The notes under the pieces: model-generated | What the model was told of the DNA's origin: nothing | The model's database searches: none | Seen by the model: only the letters and a program-made list of their open reading frames with translations | Shown: piece by piece, positions 23,296 through 32,780 of the stretch | Position numbering within the stretch: the stretch's first letter is position 1 | Layout: every line of letters begins with the position of its first letter | Source of the DNA: Spirulina sp034932185 | Lineage (GTDB): Bacteria > Cyanobacteriota > Cyanobacteriia > Cyanobacteriales > Spirulinaceae | NCBI RefSeq assembly: GCF_034932185.1 | Contig: NZ_JAYGHW010000090.1 | Coordinates: forward strand, 1-64,000 | DNA: 64,000 nucleotides | Reading direction: 5' to 3' | Program-made: the position numbers and the translations under genes

Positions 23296-24884
23296 GTCTC
23301 CACTCGCTGGAGACCCTAATTGATTGGAAACCAGTTCCGGGTACGCCAACGAGGAATAGTCCCTTGGGTGTCTCCACTCGCTGGAGACCCTAATTGATTG
23401 GAAACGCGTTTTAAGCCTTATTTCCAAGGTGTGAATTTCCGTCTCCACTCGCTGGAGACCCTAATTGATTGGAAACCAACATCCAAGCCAGGGCCAGGCG
23501 GTGCGGCGGCATCCAAGTCTCCACTCGCTGGAGACCCTAATTGATTGGAAACTATAGTCAAGATCACTGTTATCGTAATAGATGTAAGTCTCCACTCGCT
23601 GGAGACCCTAATTGATTGGAAACCCTGTCGGTTCTTTTACTTATAAAGGTCGGGTATATAGTGTCTCCACTCGCTGGAGACCCTAATTGATTGGAAACCA
23701 GCCAAGTAAACCAGGTTAGGATCAGCGTGAGTATCCCCGTCTCCACTCGCTGGAGACCCTAATTGATTGGAAACGTGAGGGTACTCAACACCACAGTATC
23801 CACATTTCACGTCTCCACTCGCTGGAGACCCTAATTGATTGGAAACACTCACACTTGACGGTATTGGATTGAGATCCGTCACCCGTCTCCACTCGCTGGA
23901 GACCCTAATTGATTGGAAACATGCAGCTTAATTCCCCAATCTAAATCGGGAGATGTCTCCACTCGCTGGAGACCCTAATTGATTGGAAACGTTAGTTCCT
24001 TTTTTGGGACATTGTACGCTTCAAGGTCTCCACTCGCTGGAGACCCTAATTGATTGGAAACTTTTGATTTGTTAAGATGAACCCCCATAGGAAGGGATGT
24101 CTCCACTCGCTGGAGACCCTAATTGATTGGAAACTCGAGTAACAAGTGGAGCCGGTAAAGGTCAATTTATCACCAAAGTCTCCACTCGCTGGAGACCCTA
24201 ATTGATTGGAAACCCAAGATGTAGTCACCCACATCTGATGCAACCATTTGTCTCCACTCGCTGGAGACCCTAATTGATTGGAAACTTAACGCCACCATTG
24301 GGGCTTACGATGCCTTGGGGCTGGTCTCCACTCGCTGGAGACCCTAATTGATTGGAAACACGGCTGGGTATGGTTTGGGGGAATCCCCAGACGCTGTCTC
24401 CACTCGCTGGAGACCCTAATTGATTGGAAACACCCTATTACCATAATATTCGGAAGCATTAATCCCTAGTCTCCACTCGCTGGAGACCCTAATTGATTGG
24501 AAACTCAATTGCTTTTTGATAACGTGCAAGTGGTTTCTTGAGCATATGTCTCCACTCGCTGGAGACCCTAATTGATTGGAAACCTAAGCAAAGTAACGAT
24601 CTATTTGACCGTAAGCTCGTACTACCTGTCTCCACTCGCTGGAGACCCTAATTGATTGGAAACCCCACGAATTTGGGAGCGACGTAGTAGGGATTTAAGG
24701 TCTCCACTCGCTGGAGACCCTAATTGATTGGAAACGTACACGCCCAAGCGTGAACGATTTGATCCCCATTCAGTCTCCACTCGCTGGAGACCCTAATTGA
24801 TTGGAAACTTAAGTTCTGAAGGCTCTTTCAGTTCTAACGTATGCGCTTGTCTCCACTCGCTGGAGACCCTAATTGATTGGAAAC
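23296..24884 (+). CRISPR. CRISPR array, 22 identical 36-bp repeats, 21 spacers, no cas genes in the window
   Basis: Each repeat starts GTCTCCACTCGCTGGAGAC (self-complementary, GTCTCC/GGAGAC stem) and ends TAATTGATTGGAAAC. Repeat starts: 23296, 23370, 23441, 23517, 23588, 23663, 23739, 23811, 23885, 23955, 24026, 24099, 24178, 24250, 24324, 24396, 24469, 24548, 24628, 24700, 24773, 24849. Spacers are 34-44 bp. All 22 repeats appear identical including the last, so there is no degenerate end. The repeat style (hairpin, GGAAAC end) resembles cyanobacterial type I or III arrays, and the wide spacer-length range fits type III; the subtype cannot be set without cas genes. Processing would leave a TTGGAAAC handle. 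No spacer obviously matches another place in the window. Confidence 0.98.
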
Positions 24885-25136
24885 ACTTCTAAAGGATGAA
24901 GGCAGAAGGATGTAGGGCTTTGCCCGTGCGTAGCAGGATGAATTGGGAAATTAACCTCCCCTTTCTGCCTTCTGATTTCTGCCTTCTGCCTTTAAATCTC
25001 CCCCGCTGGAAACCCAAGTGTGTTCAGCAACGGGAAAAGCGTGATTGAGCCTGGTGGTTTCGTAAGAAAAAAATGTGGTGGTGGGGCGGTGGGGGTGCGA
25101 TCGCGATCTACTGAAAATGGTGCAGTAAGCTATTGT
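24885..25136. other. Non-coding interval after the CRISPR array
   Basis: No gene is seen. It holds an 11-bp inverted repeat, AAGGCAGAAGG (24899-24909) and CCTTCTGCCTT (24982-24992), a CTGCCTTCTGATTTCTGCCT direct repeat, and the first of three TCGTAAGAAAAAAAT motifs (25060-25074). Confidence 0.6.
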
Positions 25137-25568
25137 TTATTTTTTGGGATTGTTCCACACCATTTGTCTATATGTTTTTGAGTTTTCTGGAGCAATATAA
25201 GGTTCAATTTCTATAAAACCATTTTTCTGATAAAAGCTCTGTGTTTGTTCATTATGAATAGCGGTAACTAAGTAAATAGGAGATATACAAATTCTCTTGA
25301 TATGGTTAATTAATTTTGATCCACGCCCTTTTCTGTGTTCATCTTGCCTAACATCTAATCTATCAATTTTTGTTTTATCATCAAATTCTTGTACAACAAT
25401 AAAACCAATGACTTTTCCATCGAAATTTAGTCCGATCCATGCTCTATTTTTTTTGACAGAATCTGCTATTCCTGCAACTTCTCTGTCAAAATCTTCAGGA
25501 AGAATATTCTCTTGAAGAATTTTGATCACTTCCTGCCAGTACTTATTTTTGTATTTTACTATTTGCAC
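25137..25568 (-). CDS. GNAT-family N-acetyltransferase
   Basis: 143 residues with the GNAT fold order: an N-terminal helix-rich part (YWQEVIKILQENI), beta4 VIGFIVVQEF, beta4-alpha3 with the acetyl-CoA loop RLDVRQDEHRKGRGSKLI (Q/R-x-x-G-x-G/A), and the C-terminal strand AIHNEQTQSFYQKNGFIEIE. Acetyl-CoA-dependent acetylation is expected; the substrate is unknown. The gene is AT-rich and lies between the CRISPR array and a ruined restriction-modification locus, consistent with acquisition by transfer. Confidence 0.85.
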   Translation of the reverse strand: MQIVKYKNKYWQEVIKILQENILPEDFDREVAGIADSVKKNRAWIGLNFDGKVIGFIVVQEFDDKTKIDRLDVRQDEHRKGRGSKLINHIKRICISPIYLVTAIHNEQTQSFYQKNGFIEIEPYIAPENSKTYRQMVWNNPKK

Positions 25569-25836
25569 TTATTTCTTAAACCCATGCGATATTTAACATT
25601 ATAGTTGATAACCAGTTCTTCATCGTGGATACACGGGTGCAAAAATGGCCATCACAACCGCAAAGAGAAGGTGAGTGCGTAGATCAGTTGGGTCATTGTT
25701 GAATTCTCCGGTGGTTGTCGTAAGAAAAAAATGGTGGGGGTGCGATCGCTCTCGTTGGAACTGGGTATGGTTTCGTAAGAAAAAAATATTGGGGGTGGTG
25801 GGGGGCGGGGTGATCCAGCAGGCTTGATCACTGTGC
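25569..25836. other. Non-coding decay region
   Basis: No supported gene. It contains the second and third TCGTAAGAAAAAAAT motifs (25718-25732 and 25773-25787), each followed by a G-rich GGTGGGGG-like tract, which suggests a small duplicated segment left after deletion. Confidence 0.5.
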
Positions 25837-25974
25837 CTAAGTCCCATTCCGTCTTGCCCTCGCAGGGCGGCGGCCTGATCGTAATTCCGGCTCATACCCA
25901 TCTTGGATAAACCAGTAGTGCTGGGGTTCATCAAAGGGGTTGTTGAGAATGGGTTTGTTGACTTCGTAGGTCAT
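25837..25974 (-). pseudogene. N-terminal remnant of a BPTD_3080-type restriction helicase/endonuclease
   Basis: 45 codons: MTYEVNKPILNNPFDEPQHY, then WFIQDGYEPELRSGRRPA, then divergent residues and TAG. The pattern 'N-PILN-PF-EP--HW-I--GEPPEL--GRRPA' is the start of large DEAD-box restriction proteins encoded next to adenine methylases. A full protein exceeds 900 residues, so only the first ~38 codons survive. Confidence 0.65.
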
Positions 25975-26012
25975 TGTGGCTTGCGACTAGGATCAAAAGG
26001 AAAAATTCTTCT

Positions 26013-26336
26013 TTAACGAATTCTTCTTTGAAGAAAGTATTCATAGTGACTATTTGATTCGTTTTTGTGATCTTCCTGAAAATGGAAAATCGTCAATCCA
26101 TCCTGAATTAAGTAATCTAATACTATGGAAAGCATTTCTTGAGACGGATTAGAAAATTCAACAGTACCGCTGCGTGAACGTATGGTGAGAGAGTTTTCTT
26201 CATTTACAAATTCACTGAACCATCCTTCTTCTGTCTCTGATCTATAATTTAAGTGAACTTCTAGATAGTAAGATTGCTGATCTAGAAATTTTTCCCTAAT
26301 TTTATTTAAAATGGCATCTTTCGTTTCTTCATTCAT
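26013..26336 (-). CDS. Hypothetical 107-residue protein
   Basis: MNEETKDAILNKIREKFLDQ opens a charged alpha/beta protein with strands SYYLEVHLNYRS, NSLTIRSRSGTVEF and a helix QEMLSIVLDYLIQDGLTIFH. No family recognised. It lies between the remnants of a methylase and its partner nuclease, so it may be an insertion or an original accessory gene of that locus; immunity-type small proteins look similar, but that is a guess. AT-rich. Confidence 0.55.
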   Translation of the reverse strand: MNEETKDAILNKIREKFLDQQSYYLEVHLNYRSETEEGWFSEFVNEENSLTIRSRSGTVEFSNPSQEMLSIVLDYLIQDGLTIFHFQEDHKNESNSHYEYFLQRRIR

Positions 26337-26348
26337 ATGTTTTCACCA

Positions 26349-26670
26349 CTACAAACTTTTAGTTACCAACAACTCATTGCCGCGATCATCAATGACTTTC
26401 ACCGCAATCTCGTGATACCCTCCCGGCTCAAACGGGGCGCTGGTTGTCCCGGCTAGGTGCTCCCACACCTCATCGTTGTAAGTGCCTTTGAGGGATTTTC
26501 TGATGCTATCCCAGGCATTGGTGCGGGGGAAGAACGCTTGATTGACTAGGTCGTGGGGGTTTGCGCTTCTTGAAATGCTTCTCTGTGCCAATGTCGGGGC
26601 GTTGGGGGTGTTCCTCGCTGTGGTTATAGTTCTGGGCTGACTTGGGCTTCTTGTTGGATGGTTTTGGCAT
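26349..26670 (-). pseudogene. Adenine DNA methylase remnant: N-terminus joined to C-terminus
   Basis: From the ATG at 26670, MPKPSNKKPKSAQNYNHSEE... RPDIGTEKHFKKRKPP matches the beginning of large site-specific DNA methylases associated with BPTD_3080-type nucleases (family 'HPE--RPDVGT---FKKKKPP'). A second phase then runs DEVWEHLAGTTSAPFEPGGY and HEIAVKVIDDRGNELLVTKSL, which resembles the C-terminal end of partner proteins in these systems. The two parts are in different frames near 26540-26590, and the ~800 intervening codons are missing. It is a deletion product and cannot be functional. Confidence 0.55.
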
Positions 26671-26691
26671 ACAGTCCCGTGGAATTTTTTC

Positions 26692-26788
26692 TTACAACAT
26701 AATGCCCTGGTCTTTCGCCAACTGCTCCAGCGCCTTCATCGCTAGGGGGGAGGGCGTGGCCTTCCCGTTCTCCCAACGGTTAACGCTG
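26692..26788 (-). pseudogene. C-terminal part of an XRE-type HTH regulator, truncated by a mobile element
   Basis: The frame ending at TAA (26692-26694) reads SVNRWENGKATPSPLAMKAL and then EQLAKDQGIML. The V-N-R-W-E-N-G-K-x-x-P recognition-helix phrase is typical of XRE/Cro-type repressors. It is cut abruptly at 26789, where the right end of a TnpB-type element starts. It likely was the regulator of the adjacent restriction-modification genes. Confidence 0.65.
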
Positions 26789-27057
26789 TTGACATCCTCC
26801 CCGACCTAAAGGAACGGGGATTCCCAGTCTGCCTACATTAAGTAGACTCCTGACGGGTAGACAGACAAGCAACTGCCCCAGATCGGGGTCTAACACTGCT
26901 TAACGCCTGTCCATTCAGGTCGGCTTGCCCAGCCGCCAAAACATTAAGTTTCAATGCCTCCACGATACCATAGAAAGAGAAAACTGGATCAATAAAATAA
27001 ATTGGGCGAGAAAAGCCGCCCTAAAAGGGCGGGGCTTCAGACCCATTAGTTTTGGTG
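26789..27057 (-). mobile_element. Internally deleted TnpB-type (IS200/IS605) element A with both ends
   Basis: Minus-strand order: left end (27057 to about 27007, with the hairpin GCCGCCCTAAAAGGGCGGGG), then the C-terminal codons of a TnpB-like protein (LKLNVLAAGQADLNGQALSS, VRPRSGAVACLSTRQEST, stop at 26838-26840), then the right end whose hairpin is seen on the plus strand as CATCCTCCCCGACCTAAAGG followed by AACGGGGATTCC. The right end abuts the truncated XRE gene at 26788/26789. About 350 TnpB codons are missing. TnpB elements encode an omega/reRNA over their right end; here that scaffold region is kept although the protein is lost. Confidence 0.65.
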
Positions 27058-27092
27058 TCTCCGCCCAATTGGTTAGCCCCAGGGGTTTCCCT

Positions 27093-27515
27093 GCTTTTTA
27101 CCAAAAATCTGGGTCTAAAGCCCCGTCCTGACTTCGACAAGCTCAGTCACCATCCAGGGCGGCTTTTGATGGTGTATAATCATGCTCTAGCGGGTAGGGT
27201 AATCAACCGCTCTAAAAACCCGATGCTACCTAACCCGTAGCCACTGAACCTTGGCAATTGAATCTATGGGGTTCTACTTCATTGTTCTAGACCTCCCTGC
27301 AAGTAGGTAAAAGATTCACAGGGACTAGACGAGTCAGTTTTTGGCAAATATTGCTGCCAATGCAAACAAATTTTGGAGCAATCCAACTACGGTGGGGCAC
27401 ACCGAAAGTAACGCTTGGGGAGAGAACCACCTCTATTTAGGACTTCGCAAGGAATCCTGGGTAAGTGGACTCGGTGAGCCAAGAATCCCCGCACCTTTAG
27501 GCCGGGGAGTGTCAA
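27093..27515 (+). mobile_element. Internally deleted TnpB-type element B, opposite orientation
   Basis: The plus-strand left end (about 27093-27172: TACCAAAAATCTGGGTCTAA, hairpin arms, CAGGGCGGCTTTT) mirrors element A. It is followed by a remnant of the TnpB C-terminus (PTTVGHTESNAWGEN, frame through 27526) and a right-end hairpin GAATCCCCGCACCTTTAGGC ... GGGGAGTGTCAA ending at 27515. The two elements face away from each other with their left ends about 40 bp apart. Confidence 0.65.
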
Positions 27516-27681
27516 AATTATTATAAAAACCGCCATCCGCCTCCTTGGGTTAAATGTCCATCGCCCAAGGTATCCCCATGGGGACTTGACCCAAGGGTAA
27601 AAGGGTGGCTGCGATTTCCTCTAAAGCATCCCTTTAAGGTAGTCACTAACGCTTGTCGCCATTACGCTAGAAAACGCCAAT

Positions 27682-29772
<2,091 letters not shown>

Positions 29773-29793
29773 GTCGTACAGTTAAATTTGAGC

Positions 29794-29825
29794 AAGGGGA
29801 CGTGAGCCACGTCCCCTTTTTTTGT
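29794..29825 (+). terminator. Intrinsic terminator of the EF-G gene
   Basis: The stem AAGGGGACGT / ACGTCCCCTT has a GAGCC loop and is followed by a run of T residues, 21 bp after the EF-G stop codon. Confidence 0.9.
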
Positions 29826-30032
29826 CGGTTTCCGTCAGGAAACATTGAGGAAACATTGAGGAAGATGGGGCGGGGAAAGGGGGGGAGAAGTTGATGGGGT
29901 AAGGCTTTGGGCTATTAACGGGGATTGAGCGGGAGCGTTGTGCGATCGCCATTATCTCCCCTAGGGTGAGAAGAAGGATTACAGTGATCTACAACACGAT
30001 TCCTTACTTTTTGCGCGTTTACGGAGAACCAA

Positions 30033-32639
30033 ATGCTAGAAGCCTATCGCAACCATGGGGCCGAGCGGGCCGCCTTGGGTATTCCGCCCCTGCCCCTCAA
30101 TGCTGAACAAACCGCTGAACTTTGCGAACTGCTCAAGAATCCGCCCGCAGCAGAGAAAGAAGAATTGTTGATGCTGTTGCGCGATCGCATTCCCCCCGGT
30201 GTGGATGAAGCGGCCTATGTGAAAGCGGGGTTTTTAACCGCCATTGCCAAGGGGGAAATTCACTGTCCCCTGATTTCCAAACAGGGGGCGGTGGATCTGC
30301 TGGGAACGATGGTAGGGGGCTATAATGTGCAGTCCCTGGTGAGTTTGCTCAAAGCGCGGGATCAGGAAGTGGCCCGGACGGCGGCGATCGCCCTCTGTCA
30401 AACCACCCTTGTTTTTGATGCCTTCAACGATGTTTTAAAACTCTCGGAAGTCAACCCCCACGCCAAACAGGTGATCGACGCATGGGCGAACGCCACCTGG
30501 TTTATTAGCAAGCCCAAACTTCCCGAAACCCTCACCGTCACGGTTTTCAAAGTTCCCGGCGAAACCAACACCGACGACCTTTCCCCCGCCCCCCACGCCA
30601 CCACCCGCCCCGATATTCCCCTCCATGCCCTCGTGATGCTGGAAACGCGGATGCCGGAAGGGTTAGCCACCATTGCCCAACTCAAGGAAAAGGGCCACCC
30701 CGTCGCCTATGTTGGTGATGTGGTGGGGACTGGTTCTTCGCGGAAATCCGCCGCCAACTCGATGCTGTGGCATATTGGCAGTGATATTCCGTTTATTCCC
30801 AACAAGCGATCGGGCGGCGTTGTCCTTGGCGGTAAAATTGCCCCGATTTTCTTCAACACCTGTGAAGATTCCGGCGCACTCCCCATTGAATGCGATGTCA
30901 ACGCCCTCAATACGGGGGATGTGATCACGATTCATCCCTACGCCGGGAAAATCACCAACGCAGCGGGGGAAACGCTGACGACGTTCAGCCTCAAGCCGGA
31001 AACGATCATGGATGAGGTGCGGGCTGGCGGTCGTATTCCCCTGTTGATCGGTCGGAGCCTGACGGACAAAACCCGCGAGGCTTTGGGTTTATCCCCTAGT
31101 GAACTGTTCACCCGCCCCACCACCCCCACCGACACCGGCAAAGGTTTCACCCTCGCTCAAAAAATGGTGGGTAAAGCCTGCGGCCTCCCCGGTGTGCGGC
31201 CCGGCACGGCCTGCGAACCGCTGATGACCACCGTTGGCTCCCAGGACACGACGGGGCCGATGACGCGGGATGAATTGAAGGAACTGGCCTGTCTCGGCTT
31301 CTCCGCCGATCTAACGCTGCAAACCTTCTGTCATACTGCCGCCTATCCCAAACCCGTCGATATTAAAACCCAAAAAGACCTCCCGGACTTCTTCTCGACG
31401 CGGGGCGGTGTGGCCCTCCGGCCCGGCGATGGCATCATCCATTCCTGGTTAAACCGGATGCTGTTACCGGATACCGTCGGCACGGGGGGCGATTCCCATA
31501 CCCGTTTCCCGTTGGGGATTTCGTTCCCGGCGGGTTCGGGGTTGGTGGCCTTTGCGGCGGCGTTGGGGGCGATGCCTTTGGATATGCCGGAATCGGTGAA
31601 GGTGCAGTTTACCGGGGAGTTGCAACCGGGGGTAACATTGCGGGATATTGTCAACGCGATTCCTTGGGTGGCGATGCAGCAGGGCAAACTGACGGCGGGC
31701 AAGGGCGATAAAATCAACGTTTTTAATGGCCGGATCATGGAAATGGAAGGGTTGCCGGATCTGAAGGTTGAGCAGGCTTTTGAACTCACTGATGCGACGG
31801 CGGAACGCTCCTGTGCGGGGTCAACAATCAAGCTCAGTGAGGCAACGGTGGCGGAATATTTACGCTCTAATGTGGCGCTGTTAACGAATATGGTGGCGCG
31901 GGGCTATCAAGATGCAAAAACGCTGATGCGTCGGGTGGCGAAAATGGAGCAATGGCTCGCGAATCCGGAGTTAATGTCTGCGGATGCTGATGCGGAATAT
32001 GTGGATATTTTGGAGGTGAATTTGAATGAAATTAAGGAGCCAATTGTGGCGGCTCCCAATGATCCCGATAATGTCAAGTTAATGTCTGAATGTGCGGGGG
32101 ATACGATCCATGAGGTGTTTATTGGGTCTTGTATGACGAATATTGGCCATTACCGGGCGGCGGCGAAAATTCTGGAGGGGGCTGGCCCGGTGAAGGGTCG
32201 GCTCTGGATTTGTCCCCCAACGCGGATGGATGAAAAGCAGTTGCGGGAAGAGGGGATCTATGGCATTTTCGCCGCTGCGGGGGCGCGGACGGAGATGCCG
32301 GGTTGTTCTCTTTGTATGGGGAATCAGGCGCGGGTTGAGGATGGGGTGACGGTGTTTTCGACTTCGACGCGCAATTTCAATAACCGCATGGGCAAGGGGG
32401 CGCAGGTGTATCTGGGTTCGGCGGAGTTGGCGGCGGTTTGTGCGCTGTTGGGTAAGATTCCGACGGTGGCGGAGTATATGGCGATCGTCACTCAAAAGAT
32501 TGATCCTTTTGCGGCGGATCTCTACCGTTATCTCAATTTCGACCAAATTGCGGGGTTTGAGGATGAGGGTCGGGTGATTCCGTTGGAGGAAATGCCGAAG
32601 ATCGAGGACATCCTCGGTATGCCCGCCGCTGTGAAGTAG
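30033..32639 (+). CDS. acnB: Aconitate hydratase B
   Basis: AcnB interconverts citrate and isocitrate through a [4Fe-4S] cluster and may also act on 2-methylisocitrate. The 868-residue protein has the AcnB-specific N-terminal HEAT-like domain (1-160; LGIPPLPLNAEQTAELCELL), the swivel domain (about 165-370; DVVGTGSSRKSAANSMLW), and the three-domain catalytic core with GTGGDSHTRFPLGISFPAGS, the cluster cysteine in FIGSCMTNIGHYRAA, and the pair in MPGCSLCMGNQARV. Length matches AcnB, not AcnA. AcnB is the usual aconitase of cyanobacteria. The start is at the first ATG, after TACGGAGAACCAA (GGAG ribosome site). Confidence 0.97.
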   Translation: MLEAYRNHGAERAALGIPPLPLNAEQTAELCELLKNPPAAEKEELLMLLRDRIPPGVDEAAYVKAGFLTAIAKGEIHCPLISKQGAVDLLGTMVGGYNVQSLVSLLKARDQEVARTAAIALCQTTLVFDAFNDVLKLSEVNPHAKQVIDAWANATWFISKPKLPETLTVTVFKVPGETNTDDLSPAPHATTRPDIPLHALVMLETRMPEGLATIAQLKEKGHPVAYVGDVVGTGSSRKSAANSMLWHIGSDIPFIPNKRSGGVVLGGKIAPIFFNTCEDSGALPIECDVNALNTGDVITIHPYAGKITNAAGETLTTFSLKPETIMDEVRAGGRIPLLIGRSLTDKTREALGLSPSELFTRPTTPTDTGKGFTLAQKMVGKACGLPGVRPGTACEPLMTTVGSQDTTGPMTRDELKELACLGFSADLTLQTFCHTAAYPKPVDIKTQKDLPDFFSTRGGVALRPGDGIIHSWLNRMLLPDTVGTGGDSHTRFPLGISFPAGSGLVAFAAALGAMPLDMPESVKVQFTGELQPGVTLRDIVNAIPWVAMQQGKLTAGKGDKINVFNGRIMEMEGLPDLKVEQAFELTDATAERSCAGSTIKLSEATVAEYLRSNVALLTNMVARGYQDAKTLMRRVAKMEQWLANPELMSADADAEYVDILEVNLNEIKEPIVAAPNDPDNVKLMSECAGDTIHEVFIGSCMTNIGHYRAAAKILEGAGPVKGRLWICPPTRMDEKQLREEGIYGIFAAAGARTEMPGCSLCMGNQARVEDGVTVFSTSTRNFNNRMGKGAQVYLGSAELAAVCALLGKIPTVAEYMAIVTQKIDPFAADLYRYLNFDQIAGFEDEGRVIPLEEMPKIEDILGMPAAVK

Positions 32640-32780
32640 CACAAAATTCACGCTCTGATCTTATAATGAGGGTGGGTCAAAATTGGCTCACTCTTTTCTT
32701 TTTTCATAGAGTTTTTGCATAAAAAGCTATCTTCAATGGGAAAAGGGTTTATTTGTTAACAGTTATCATCATCTCCTTGT

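Noticed and set aside
23030..24243. Minus-strand frames with repeated VSNQLGSPASGD peptides
   Set aside because: They are translations of the CRISPR repeats; no protein is expected.
27341..27526. 61-codon frame as a standalone gene
   Set aside because: It is the C-terminal stump of a deleted TnpB plus its right end; the apparent start is internal.
32640..32740. Terminator after acnB (GAGGGTGGGTCAAAATTGGC region)
   Set aside because: The arms pair poorly, so an intrinsic terminator cannot be claimed.
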